DNA from: Spirochaetota bacterium
Lineage (GTDB): Bacteria > Spirochaetota > Spirochaetia > Treponematales > UBA12059
Assembly: GCA_029565815.1 (NCBI GenBank)
Contig: JAKQNL010000026.1
Location: forward strand, 1-9,999
Direction: 5' to 3'
Length of the DNA stretch: 9,999 nucleotides
The translations under genes and the position numbers were made by a program. The notes below the pieces were generated by a model. It did no database searches, was not told where the DNA came from, and worked only from the letters and a program-made list of their open reading frames with translations. This document shows, in pieces, positions 1-7,252 of the stretch; position 1 is the stretch's first letter, and each line of letters starts with the position of its first letter.

Positions 1-900
1 CGGGCCGTGGTTATTCCCATGGACCGCGAGGTTTTGCACGTGATACCGCAAACCTTTATCGTGGATGATCAAAAGGGAATCCGCAATCCTTTGGACATGA
101 TAGGCGTACGGCTTGAAGCCGAGGTGCACATCATTACCGGCTCGGTAACCAGCGCGCAAAACCTGGTGCGTTGCGTGAATCGAGCGGGCTTTAAGGCATC
201 CGGCTTGATACTCCAAAGCTTGGCTGCATCCCGGGCTGTGCTTACCAGCGACGAAAAGGAGCTTGGCTGCCTCTTGGTAGATCTTGGCGGCGGGACGACG
301 GATGCGCTGCTGTTCTCCGATGGTGCGCCGTATTATAGCGCTTCCGTCAGCGTTGGAGGCTCCCAGGTTACCAACGATTTGTCCATCATTTTAAACGTGC
401 CTATGGATGTTGCGGAGCGCATCAAGCGCGAAACCGGAACCTGCTACCTACAGCAAGTGGATCTAGACGATACGATACTGGTTCCCGGTGTTGGTGGCCG
501 CGGCCCGCAGGAAGTCTCCCGTGCAAAAATCGCCGGCGTTATGCAGCCGCGTATGGAAGAGATATTCCGCCTGGTACGCGAGCGCGTGGAACAAATGGGG
601 TATTGGCGCCTCATAAAAGGCGGCGTGGTGCTCACTGGCGGCGGCGCTGTCATGCAGGGCGTTGTGGATCTTGCATACGATGTTTTCGGCGTTCCGGTGC
701 GCACGGGTAGCCCAAGCGCTTTTGGCGGTATGGTTGAAGAGTACCGAAGCCCGAACTTTGCAACCGCGGTAGGGCTCGTCATGCTCGGGGCGGAGCGTTT
801 GGGCCCCCAGCCGAGCGAACAAAAAAGCCGCGCAGGCGACAAAGCGCCGCGGGTAGGCATTTTTGGCAAGCTGAAAGAATGGTTACGGGAATTTAACTAG
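1..900 (+). CDS. ftsA: Cell division protein FtsA, 3' part (5' end outside window)
   Basis: FtsA is an actin-fold ATPase that tethers FtsZ filaments to the cytoplasmic membrane and recruits later divisome proteins. The frame is open from base 1, so 299 codons are visible; about 115 N-terminal residues (first part of subdomain 1A) are missing compared with the usual ~420. The visible part begins in the 1C region (VLHVIPQTF, then GIRNPLDMIGVRLEAEVH). The phosphate-2 loop DLGGGTTD lies at visible codons 94-101, GGSQVTNDLS follows at about 119-128, and the adenosine motif GGVVLTGGGA is at 207-216. The last 13 residues (IFGKLKEWLREFN) form the amphipathic membrane-targeting helix typical of FtsA, preceded by a polar linker, so the C-terminus is intact. 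It lies 63 bp upstream of ftsZ, its partner. MreB and other actin-like proteins lack this C-terminal helix and the ftsZ linkage, so the call is firm. Confidence 0.96.
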   Translation, partial: RAVVIPMDREVLHVIPQTFIVDDQKGIRNPLDMIGVRLEAEVHIITGSVTSAQNLVRCVNRAGFKASGLILQSLAASRAVLTSDEKELGCLLVDLGGGTTDALLFSDGAPYYSASVSVGGSQVTNDLSIILNVPMDVAERIKRETGTCYLQQVDLDDTILVPGVGGRGPQEVSRAKIAGVMQPRMEEIFRLVRERVEQMGYWRLIKGGVVLTGGGAVMQGVVDLAYDVFGVPVRTGSPSAFGGMVEEYRSPNFATAVGLVMLGAERLGPQPSEQKSRAGDKAPRVGIFGKLKEWLREFN

Positions 901-953
901 AATAACCAGTTTCCTGCAGCTGACACTGGCGGGAATATGTAAGGAAAGCGAAC

Positions 954-960
954 GGGGGGG
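954..960 (+). promoter_or_regulatory. Seven-G tract, probable ribosome-binding site of ftsZ
   Basis: A run of seven G residues ends 3 nt before the ftsZ ATG. It can pair along the anti-Shine-Dalgarno sequence (3'-UUCCUCC-5') using G-C and G-U pairs. The more classical AAGGA at 941-945 is 18 nt from the start, too far for normal use. An upstream in-frame ATG at 937 is followed at once by TAA, so it cannot extend ftsZ. The tract is a homopolymer and could change length by slippage, which would alter spacing and initiation strength. That last point is inference. Confidence 0.5.
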
Positions 961-963
961 ATT

Positions 964-2244
964 ATGACGCTTAGGTTAGTGGATGATAACGAAGAACAGA
1001 GAAAGCAAGCGGCGCAGGAAACGGATTTTGCGCAATTCATGAACCGCGGCGGAAATCCTAATGGACAGAAAAAGCCCGGCGCCGATGACGACGGCTTTGA
1101 CGCTATGATGCGCCCGACGGTCATCAAGGTGATAGGAGCCGGCGGCGGCGGGTCAAACGCGGTTAACCGCATGATGGAAGCCGGTTTGCGTAATGTTGAA
1201 TTCATCGTTGCAAACACGGATCTGCAGGCCTTAAAGCGATCAAGGGCTCCCCTACAGCTTGGCTTGGGCGCCAAGGTGACCCATGGCTTGGGTGCAGGTG
1301 GCAAGCCGGAAGTTGGCGAGAAAGCCGCTATGGAAGATCGGGATGCCATAGCCAGGGCTTTGGCTGGCGCGGACATGGTGTTTGTAACCGCCGGCATGGG
1401 CGGCGGCACCGGTACAGGAGCGGCTCCGGTTATCGCGCAGATTGCAAAAGAAATGGGCGCTCTTACCGTAGCCGTCGTTACCAAGCCATTCGATTTCGAA
1501 GGCAGGCTTAAAGCTCGCTTGGCAGAGGAAGGCATAGAAAAACTGCGCCAGTCTGTCGACACGCTTATTGTCATACCGAACCAGCACCTGATGCGCGTGG
1601 TGGAGAAAAAGACCCCCATTAAAGAAGCGTTCACCATGGCTGACGACGTGCTGCGCCAGGGCGTGCAGGGTATATCCGACCTTATCACCGTTACTGGCGA
1701 GATAAACATAGACTTTGCGGATGTAAGCACCGTTATGCGGGACCAGGGCGACGCGATCATGGGCATAGGCCGCGCATCCGGAGACAACCGGGCCGTTGAA
1801 GCAGCCGAGCGCGCGGTGTCCAACCCGCTTTTGGAAGATGCGCGCATAGACGGGGCAAAGCATATCCTGGTGAATGTGAGTGGCGGCGCGGATCTGTCGC
1901 TGAACGAGTACCAGGAAGTGGTGAATATCATAACCGCAAAAGCAGACGACGATGCCCTGGTGATAGCAGGCTGGGTAAACGGCTGCGACGACGAAGATGA
2001 ACTTTCTGTAACAGTCATCGCGACGGGCAATCAGCGAACGGTGCGTACCGCGGTGCTGTCTCAGGCAAGCAGGCGTGAATCGGTAAAAGACCTGGGCGAC
2101 ATCATGGGGCCGGATGAATGGCGTAAGATAGCGGATCCTAGAAGCGAGAAATCGTACCTTATGGGCCGCAATGATGCCGAGGAACTGGATATCCCGACGG
2201 TCCTACGGGGCCGAAAGCTGGCAGTAGAGCGGAGCCAGGACTAA
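964..2244 (+). CDS. ftsZ: Cell division GTPase FtsZ
   Basis: FtsZ is the tubulin-like GTPase that polymerises into the cytokinetic ring at mid-cell. The 426-residue product has the first nucleotide loop [17 protein letters not shown] at 54-70, the tubulin signature GGGTGTG at 146-152, and the T7 synergy loop NIDFAD at 248-253, whose acidic residues complete the GTPase site of the neighbouring subunit. A short linker leads to the conserved C-terminal peptide [12 protein letters not shown] at 407-418, which binds FtsA and other partners; eight further residues follow it. The N-terminal arm before the core is about 50 residues, roughly 40 longer than in E. coli, and is rich in charged residues and glutamine. 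The start at 964 is set by an ATG-TAA block just upstream. The stop codon shares one base with the next start (TAATG). All catalytic motifs are intact. Confidence 0.98.
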   Translation: MTLRLVDDNEEQRKQAAQETDFAQFMNRGGNPNGQKKPGADDDGFDAMMRPTVIKVIGAGGGGSNAVNRMMEAGLRNVEFIVANTDLQALKRSRAPLQLGLGAKVTHGLGAGGKPEVGEKAAMEDRDAIARALAGADMVFVTAGMGGGTGTGAAPVIAQIAKEMGALTVAVVTKPFDFEGRLKARLAEEGIEKLRQSVDTLIVIPNQHLMRVVEKKTPIKEAFTMADDVLRQGVQGISDLITVTGEINIDFADVSTVMRDQGDAIMGIGRASGDNRAVEAAERAVSNPLLEDARIDGAKHILVNVSGGADLSLNEYQEVVNIITAKADDDALVIAGWVNGCDDEDELSVTVIATGNQRTVRTAVLSQASRRESVKDLGDIMGPDEWRKIADPRSEKSYLMGRNDAEELDIPTVLRGRKLAVERSQD

Positions 2245-3263
2245 TGCCGCGTACCGCGATGGACCCTGTCGAAAGCTACGGCGCTTGGCTTCTGGCCGCG
2301 CGTCGGAGGTCTCCTCTTACCCTGGATGCGTACATGCGCGAAGCCAGGGCTCTTAAAGCATGGTTGTCCGATCGCGGGATTGAACTGGAAAAAGCACGTA
2401 CGCAGGACATTCTTGAGTACCTGGTTTCGCGCCGGGTGGACGGCATAGGGCCAAGAACCCTGTCGCGGGTGGTTTCCGGCCTTCGCGGCTTGTACCGCTA
2501 CCTTAGGCTGGAAGGTATACGCCAGGATGATCCGACCGAGCTTTTGGAAACGCCGCGCCGTGAACAAGCGCTGCCCGATGTATTCCAGCCGGCCGAGGTT
2601 GATCGCATACTGGCTGCGATCGATGTATCGCAGAGCGCAGGTTTGCGCGACCGGGCTTTGTTCGAACTGATCTACTCCTGCGGGCTGCGAATTTCCGAAG
2701 CATCCGGCCTTACCTTTGACATGCTGTACCTGGATGAGCGCATTATCCGGGTTATGGGCAAACGGAAAAAGGAACGCATAGTGCCTTTCGGCGACGATGC
2801 CGCAGCCTGGATAGGCCGCTACCTGCGCGAAGGCCGGCCGGTACTGGAAAAAGGGCCGCGCTGCGACCGCGTGTTCTTAAACCGTTCAGGCAAAGGCCTG
2901 TCCCGCAAGGGCATCTGGAAGCGCTTTGATGAACTGCGTAACCTTACCGGCGTATCCGGCAAGCCACATACGCTCCGTCACTCGTTTGCGACGCATCTCT
3001 TGGCAGGCGGCGCCGATCTTCGCACTGTCCAGGAGCTCTTAGGACATGCGGACATATCTACCACGCAGATATACACGCATGTGGATTCCGATGCGCTTGC
3101 CCGAACGCACGCGCAGTGCATGCCGGACAGGCGCGCATACAGGACAGTCCGAAGCACGGCATCGAAAAAAGCAGTAGCCGCAGCGAAAAAAGCGGCACTT
3201 GCCCCTACTGCGTGCGCGGTTGAAGGCTCGGGCGTATCGTCCGATGAAAGGACACAATCATGA
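2244..3263 (+). CDS. xerD: Tyrosine recombinase, XerD-like, with lysine/alanine-rich C-terminal tail
   Basis: Site-specific recombinase of the Xer family, expected to act with a XerC partner at dif to resolve chromosome dimers at division. Of 339 residues, about 8-95 form the SAM-like core-binding domain and about 113-285 the catalytic domain. All catalytic residues are visible: R149 (CGLRISE), K173 (MGKRKKER), H242 and R245 (HTLRHS), H268 (LLGH) and nucleophile Y277 (TQIYTHV). The linker (DDPTELLETPRR, then LPDVFQPAEV) resembles XerD more than XerC; that assignment is by eye. Xer proteins normally end near 300 residues, but this one has about 50 extra, including two KKA-led heptads at 308-321. 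The start at 2244 has GGAG 9 nt upstream and overlaps the ftsZ stop by one base; an in-frame ATG at 2259 lacks a Shine-Dalgarno. The 3' end overlaps the lipoprotein gene as ATGA. A phage integrase is unlikely in this core operon. Confidence 0.85.
   Translation: MPRTAMDPVESYGAWLLAARRRSPLTLDAYMREARALKAWLSDRGIELEKARTQDILEYLVSRRVDGIGPRTLSRVVSGLRGLYRYLRLEGIRQDDPTELLETPRREQALPDVFQPAEVDRILAAIDVSQSAGLRDRALFELIYSCGLRISEASGLTFDMLYLDERIIRVMGKRKKERIVPFGDDAAAWIGRYLREGRPVLEKGPRCDRVFLNRSGKGLSRKGIWKRFDELRNLTGVSGKPHTLRHSFATHLLAGGADLRTVQELLGHADISTTQIYTHVDSDALARTHAQCMPDRRAYRTVRSTASKKAVAAAKKAALAPTACAVEGSGVSSDERTQS
3165..3206 (+). repeat. Two 21-bp units coding KKA-led heptads in the XerD-like tail
   Basis: Two adjacent 21-base units (3165-3185 and 3186-3206) each begin AAAAAAGC and code for KKAVAAA and KKAALAP. 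The ten-base string CGAAAAAAGC recurs exactly 21 bp apart, at 3163 and 3184. The units are in frame and lie in the extra C-terminal tail of the recombinase, so they add length without touching the catalytic domain. With only two units, chance low complexity is possible. Confidence 0.45.
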
Positions 3264-3991
3264 GACGTATCGCGTTAGTATCGTTGTCCGCGTTCATCGT
3301 GTTCGCTTCCTCCTGCGATAGCGCTCCTATGAAGATGCTCGAGCGCATGTTCGACCTGGAAGCTCGCTCGGCCAAGGGAGCTCCTCCGTCTAGTGTTGAA
3401 GAACTGAAAGCGGCCATTGCAGAGTGGGGCGGAAAAATCGAAAAGACTCTGGAAGCACAGGATAAAGTCGCCATGTACTGGAGGCTGCTTGCCATCCGCT
3501 ACATGGACAAGGCTATGTACGGACCATCCCTGGAAGCTGCGCAGAAAGCTTTGCAGTTTTATCCGGATAATTCAGGCCTGTACTATGTTGCCGGTGTTTC
3601 CGCGGCCCATCTTGCACGAACTACTGCTACAGAAATCGGAGCTCCGGCAGCCAGTCGGGAGCAGTGGCTGCGCACGGCGGAGGAATCCTATCTGCAATCT
3701 GTGAAGCTTCTGCCCAATAATACCAGAAGCTGGTACGCGCTTGCAGCTCTGTACTCGTTTGAGATGGAACGATACGAAGAAGCGGTGGCTGCGATAGACA
3801 AGGTGCTTGCTATCGAAACGGCCAATATCGACGCGATGTTCATACGCGCCCGTTCCCTGTACGGAGCCGGCCTCCTTGAGGAAGCAGCGAACGAGTACGA
3901 GCGCATCATCAAGATAAGCAAGGTGGAGGCTAAACGGGAACAGGCGGCACAAAACCGTAAGAGCATACTGGATGAACTGTATGGTCCGTGA
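3260..3991 (+). CDS. TPR-repeat lipoprotein of unknown function
   Basis: I do not recognise a named gene. The 243-residue product starts with a lipoprotein signal: basic MRR, a hydrophobic stretch (about 4-16), and a relaxed FASSC lipobox with the probable lipidated cysteine at C19, a style common in spirochaetes. It should be exported and membrane-anchored. D20 follows the cysteine; in E. coli this retains lipoproteins in the inner membrane, but spirochaetal sorting differs. The mature part is largely TPR helices: about 72-104 (ending ALQFYPDN), a degenerate unit at 105-153 with an insertion (ending LLPNN), 154-188 (YEEAVAAIDKVLAIETAN) and 189-222. TPR arrays bind proteins, so a scaffold role near the division site is a guess from context. 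The start at 3260 has GAAAGGA 7 nt upstream and overlaps xerD as ATGA. From memory, Borrelia burgdorferi also has a TPR-type gene between ftsZ and smf, which would make this the conserved occupant of the slot. Confidence 0.82.
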   Translation: MRRIALVSLSAFIVFASSCDSAPMKMLERMFDLEARSAKGAPPSSVEELKAAIAEWGGKIEKTLEAQDKVAMYWRLLAIRYMDKAMYGPSLEAAQKALQFYPDNSGLYYVAGVSAAHLARTTATEIGAPAASREQWLRTAEESYLQSVKLLPNNTRSWYALAALYSFEMERYEEAVAAIDKVLAIETANIDAMFIRARSLYGAGLLEEAANEYERIIKISKVEAKREQAAQNRKSILDELYGP

Positions 3992-4856
3992 CGCAAACCG
4001 GCTGGAGCTTCTGGCCTTGGCCCATGCGCCGTTTATGAGCGCGCGCGAAAAAATACTGATTGCCGATGTATTGCCTGCAGCAGGCGGCATTGCGCATTTT
4101 ACTACACACGACGCACAAAGCGTGCTGGGTCGATCCTTGCGCGGCGCACTCTGGCAGGCCGATCAATGGATGCGCGATGCTGAACGCGATGAGCGTTGGT
4201 TCCGTAAGGCAGGCGTTCGCGCCCTGTGGTATTGGGACCAGGATTTTCCGCCGGCGCTTCGTGAAACAGCCCGGCCGCCGTTTATGCTGTTTGTGCGGGG
4301 TGCATTGCCTGCTTCCGATAGGCCGGCTGTTGCTATGGTCGGAACACGGTTTCCGACTGGCCGTGGTTTAATCGCATCCGCAGAGCTTGCAGAAGAAGCA
4401 GCTCGAGCGCTGGTGCCGGTTGTATCGGGCCTGGCTCGCGGGGTGGATGCTGCGGCGCACCGCGGGTGCATGGCTGGGCTTTCACCGACTTTCGCCGTTC
4501 TTGGCCGTGGCGTCGATGAAGTGTACCCGAAATCGAACAAGGATCTTGCTGCACGCATTATTGCAAGCGGCGGCGGTATCTTGTCCGAATACCCGCCAGG
4601 GGTTCCTCCGTCGCGCTGGACCTTTCCCGAGCGCAACCGTATTATTGCTGGCTTGTGCAGGTCTACCGTGGTTGTGGAAGCTCCAAGCGGTTCAGGTGCT
4701 CTTATTACGGCTTCGTTTGCCTTGGAAGAAGGCAGGGATGTATATGTGGCAGCCGCATGCAGAGGCAGCTCAAGGAATGCCGGAGCCGACGCGCTGGCTG
4801 CCGAGGGTGCTAAAGAGATACAAGCTTTTTCCACGATTCTGGATGATTGGAGATGA
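3972..4856 (+). CDS. dprA: DNA-processing protein DprA (Smf)
   Basis: DprA binds incoming single-stranded DNA and loads RecA in natural transformation; in many non-competent bacteria its role is unclear. The Rossmann-like domain spans about 115-290 of 294 residues: MVGTRFPTGRG (122-132), SGLARGVDAAAHRG (152-165), FAVLGRGVDEVYPKSN (174-189), LSEYPPGVPP (204-213), the hallmark FPERNRIIAGL (218-228), VVVEAPSGSGALIT (233-246) and a final AEGA (277-280). About 110 residues precede it and could be a divergent helical domain. There is no C-terminal winged-helix (DML1-like) domain. The usual AVPG segment after strand VYV reads AAAC, so Pro-Gly is lost (259-263). The start is uncertain: ATG 3972 overlaps the lipoprotein gene by 20 nt, ATG 3981 by 11 nt; both have only weak three-base Shine-Dalgarno matches, and the longer form is given. 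Confidence 0.93.
   Translation: MNCMVRDANRLELLALAHAPFMSAREKILIADVLPAAGGIAHFTTHDAQSVLGRSLRGALWQADQWMRDAERDERWFRKAGVRALWYWDQDFPPALRETARPPFMLFVRGALPASDRPAVAMVGTRFPTGRGLIASAELAEEAARALVPVVSGLARGVDAAAHRGCMAGLSPTFAVLGRGVDEVYPKSNKDLAARIIASGGGILSEYPPGVPPSRWTFPERNRIIAGLCRSTVVVEAPSGSGALITASFALEEGRDVYVAAACRGSSRNAGADALAAEGAKEIQAFSTILDDWR
4849..4852 (+). promoter_or_regulatory. Shine-Dalgarno deciding the topA start
   Basis: GGAG lies 9 nt before the ATG at 4862, inside the last codons of dprA. Competing in-frame starts fit worse: the TTG at 4847 overlaps the GGAG, and the ATG at 4853 (ATGA overlap with the dprA stop) directly abuts it with no spacer. Use of 4853 with the weaker GGAT at 4841-4844 cannot be excluded; it would add three residues. 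Confidence 0.6.
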
Positions 4857-4861
4857 AAGAC

Positions 4862-7252
4862 ATGGCTAGCCAAAAGAAAACCGGTGTTGTAAAAGACGCC
4901 ACAGTACAGGCACCACATTCTGATGGCGCGGCGAAGGCTGCCCCGGCCGGGAAGAAAGCTGCATCCTCTGCGAAGAAGGCTGCCAGCTCTGGGAAGAAGG
5001 ATGCATCAGATGGCACCAAGGCTACAGCCTCCGGGACAAAGGTCGCATCGGCTAAGAAAAAGCCAAGCGCCGCAAAGAAGGCTCCAGCAGTAAAAAAGAC
5101 AGACTCTAGCGAGCTAGCGACAAAAACCGCGGCTATAAAGGCCAAGGCGGACAAGAAGCCTATACTGGTTATCGTAGAATCACCGGCAAAAGCGAAAACC
5201 ATAGAAAAGTACCTGGGCGACAAGTACGTCGTGCTTGCTTCCATGGGCCACCTTATAGACCTTCCAAAATCCAGGATGGGCGTGGATGTTGAGCATGAAT
5301 TCACACCGGAATACCTAACGATACGCGGGAAGGCAAAGCTACTAAAAGAGCTACAGAAAAACGCGAAGAAGGCAAAAGCCGTGCTGCTTGCCTCTGATAA
5401 TGACCGTGAAGGCGAGGCAATTTCCTATCACATAAAGAACGCACTTGCGCTCAAGAATGAAGGGCTGGATATAAAGCGCATCGTGTTCAACGAAATCACT
5501 CCGCAGGCTATACGCGAAGCCGTACGCCAGCCTCGCGAGCTGGATGAGAACAAGGTGAATGCCCAGAAGGCGCGCCGGGTTCTCGATCGTTTGGTGGGCT
5601 ACGGCCTGTCGCCCTTGTTGTGGAAAAAAGTGAAGAACGGCTTGTCGGCCGGTCGTGTCCAGTCGGTTGCATTGCGCCTTATATGCGATCGCGAAGCCGA
5701 GGTGGAATCCTTTATTCCAGAAGAATACTGGAGCCTGGAAGCTGATTTCAAAAAAGGCCGCTACGCTTTTACCGGAGAGCTGGTTAGTTTTCAGGGCAAA
5801 AAAGCGGCGCTTGCAAAGGAAGCGGATGTACAGACGGTGGTTCAGTCCATAACGGGCAAGCCATGTGTTGTGGAAGATATACGCGAAAGCGAAAAGAGCC
5901 TAAAACCAAAGCCGCCGTTTACAACCAGTAAGCTGCAGCAAACCGCCGCAAACCGTTTGGGTTTTACCAGCAAGAAAACCATGCAGCTTGCCCAGCAGCT
6001 GTACGAAGGCGTGAATATTGGTAGTACCCGCGTCGGTCTTATCACCTATATGCGTACCGACTCGGTGCGCGTATCGGAAACTGCGCTTAAAGAAGTGCGC
6101 GACTACATAGGCCACGAATTCCCGGCGGAGCTTCCGGCCGATCCTATCCAGTACATTACCGACAAAAAAGCGCAGGATGCGCACGAGGCCATACGGCCGA
6201 CCTACGTGAAATACGATCCTGAATCCGTAAAAAAATACCTGGAAAAAGATCTTCTAAAACTCTACACCATCATCTGGGAGCGTTTTGTGGCCAGCCAGAT
6301 GACCAACGCTCGCCTACGGTCCCAGGCAATCGATGTGCTTGCAGGAGAGGCCATGTTCCGCATCAACTCTTCTCGAACCGTAGAGAAGGGTTTTTACAAG
6401 GTTATAAAACTGTTAGCCACCAAGGAAGACAAAGACAGTTCGCTGCCAGAGCTCCGTAAGGGCGAAGAGCTCAAGCTTGTCGGATACAGACCGGAACAGC
6501 ATTACACCCAGGGTCCTGCCCGATACACCGACGCGTCCATAATAAAAGCCTTGGAAGAAGAGGGCATAGGCCGGCCGTCCACCTACGCGCCCATCATATC
6601 GGTGATTCTGGACCGCTATTACGTTACCCGGGAAAACCGCCAGCTGGTTCCAACCACCCTGGGCCGCATGATCAACGACATACTGGTGGAATATTTCCCC
6701 GATGTGATAGAGCCAGCCTTTACCGCAAGCATGGAAACCATGCTCGACCAAGTGGAAGAGTCCAACCGGGACTGGGTTGGAGCCATGCGCGATTTCTATG
6801 TTCCATTCCACAGCCGCATGGCAGAGGTTATGGAAAAATTGCAAAGCTTCCGCGGTACTTTGGACGAAGCCACTGATGAAGTCTGCGAAAAGTGCGGTAA
6901 GCCCATGGTAAAGAAGCTTGGACGCTTTGGCTTCTTCCTTGCGTGCACCGGTTTCCCTGCGTGCATGAACACCAAGAGTATCCCTCTTGCACCCTGCCCG
7001 CGCCCGGGCTGTAACGGCCACATAGTTGCACGGCGAAAAGCAAAAGGCAGGGGCCGCGAATTCTACGGCTGTTCGCGCTATCCGGATTGTGATTTTATCA
7101 CCTACTACAAGCCTATTAGCGCAACCTGTCCGAACTGCGGATGGTTTTTGGTGGAGCGTTTTGACAAAAAACGTGGTTCCTACAAGGCGTGTATAAACCC
7201 CGACTGTAATTACCTGCACAGCCCGGAAGAAGAACATGCAGCAGACGACTGA
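4862..7252 (+). CDS. topA: DNA topoisomerase I with lysine-rich N-terminal extension
   Basis: Type IA topoisomerase that relaxes negative supercoils by passing one strand through a transient break in the other. Positions use the 796-residue form from ATG 4862. Residues 1 to about 98 are a low-complexity K/A/S extension absent from E. coli TopA, where TOPRIM begins within the first few residues. TOPRIM starts at about 101 (ILVIVESPAKAKTIEKYLG) with E106 and the acidic triad D179, D181, E183 (ASDNDREGE). GRVQSVALRLI is at 264-274, and catalytic Y396 with R398 sits in GLITYMRTDS. GIGRPSTYAPII at 568-579 is also typical. The C-terminus has three complete four-cysteine zinc ribbons: C675/678/695/701, C712/717/737/743 and C756/759/777/782. 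The 3' end overlaps xerC by 17 nt. Reverse gyrase and topoisomerase III are excluded by domain layout and zinc ribbons. The enzyme looks intact and functional. Confidence 0.97.
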   Translation: MASQKKTGVVKDATVQAPHSDGAAKAAPAGKKAASSAKKAASSGKKDASDGTKATASGTKVASAKKKPSAAKKAPAVKKTDSSELATKTAAIKAKADKKPILVIVESPAKAKTIEKYLGDKYVVLASMGHLIDLPKSRMGVDVEHEFTPEYLTIRGKAKLLKELQKNAKKAKAVLLASDNDREGEAISYHIKNALALKNEGLDIKRIVFNEITPQAIREAVRQPRELDENKVNAQKARRVLDRLVGYGLSPLLWKKVKNGLSAGRVQSVALRLICDREAEVESFIPEEYWSLEADFKKGRYAFTGELVSFQGKKAALAKEADVQTVVQSITGKPCVVEDIRESEKSLKPKPPFTTSKLQQTAANRLGFTSKKTMQLAQQLYEGVNIGSTRVGLITYMRTDSVRVSETALKEVRDYIGHEFPAELPADPIQYITDKKAQDAHEAIRPTYVKYDPESVKKYLEKDLLKLYTIIWERFVASQMTNARLRSQAIDVLAGEAMFRINSSRTVEKGFYKVIKLLATKEDKDSSLPELRKGEELKLVGYRPEQHYTQGPARYTDASIIKALEEEGIGRPSTYAPIISVILDRYYVTRENRQLVPTTLGRMINDILVEYFPDVIEPAFTASMETMLDQVEESNRDWVGAMRDFYVPFHSRMAEVMEKLQSFRGTLDEATDEVCEKCGKPMVKKLGRFGFFLACTGFPACMNTKSIPLAPCPRPGCNGHIVARRKAKGRGREFYGCSRYPDCDFITYYKPISATCPNCGWFLVERFDKKRGSYKACINPDCNYLHSPEEEHAADD
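4952..5056 (+). repeat. Degenerate 21-bp tandem repeat (5 units) coding the TopA N-terminal tail
   Basis: Five consecutive 21-base units start at 4952, 4973, 4994, 5015 and 5036. Each codes a heptad fitting [KT]-K-x-[AT]-[SA]-x-[AGK]; the first two are KKAASSA and KKAASSG. The repeat is clearer in protein than in DNA, where synonymous and non-synonymous changes have accumulated, so it is old or under selection for composition. More irregular K/A-rich sequence follows up to about 5155. The unit length is a multiple of three, so gain or loss of units would keep the frame. Confidence 0.75.

Noticed and set aside
906..935. Weak inverted repeat (CCAGT at 906-910 and ACTGG at 925-929) between ftsA and ftsZ
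   Set aside because: A five-base stem with a 14-base loop and no T-tract is too weak for a terminator, and no protein-binding pattern is evident.
918..945. Possible dif-like site in the ftsA-ftsZ gap (AATATGTAAGG resembles a dif right arm)
   Set aside because: Only about 7 of 11 right-arm bases match, and the left arm and centre do not match. dif normally lies at the replication terminus.
920..945. TGACA as a possible -35 box of an ftsZ promoter
   Set aside because: No -10-like hexamer lies at 16-18 nt; the only AT-rich candidate (TATGTA at 936) is about 11 nt away. A promoter here cannot be supported from sequence alone.
897..2030. A 377-codon open frame on the minus strand opposite ftsZ
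   Set aside because: It is a codon-bias shadow of ftsZ: the product is serine/proline/alanine-rich low complexity with no known motif, and the plus-strand gene carries every FtsZ hallmark.
2259..2261. Alternative ATG start for the XerD-like gene
   Set aside because: It has no Shine-Dalgarno, whereas ATG 2244 has GGAG 9 nt upstream and the coupled TAATG junction.
3163..3193. A6-G runs in the XerD tail as programmed frameshift sites
   Set aside because: The zero frame reads TCG-AAA-AAA-GCA, which does not set A-AAA-AAG in the frame needed for a dnaX-type shift, and no stimulatory stem or rewarding alternative frame is seen.
3559..3570. Perfect 12-bp palindrome TTATCCGGATAA in the lipoprotein gene
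   Set aside because: It lies inside coding sequence for the common TPR-type turn YPDN and is single-copy as far as I can see, so chance is the simplest reading.
4163..4918. A 251-codon open frame on the minus strand opposite dprA
   Set aside because: The composition is that of a reverse complement of DprA coding sequence; there is no ribosome site or domain to support it.
6413..7237. A 274-codon open frame on the minus strand opposite topA
   Set aside because: It lies wholly against the TopA zinc-ribbon region, has no recognisable motif, and its boundaries follow the topA frame. It is a shadow.
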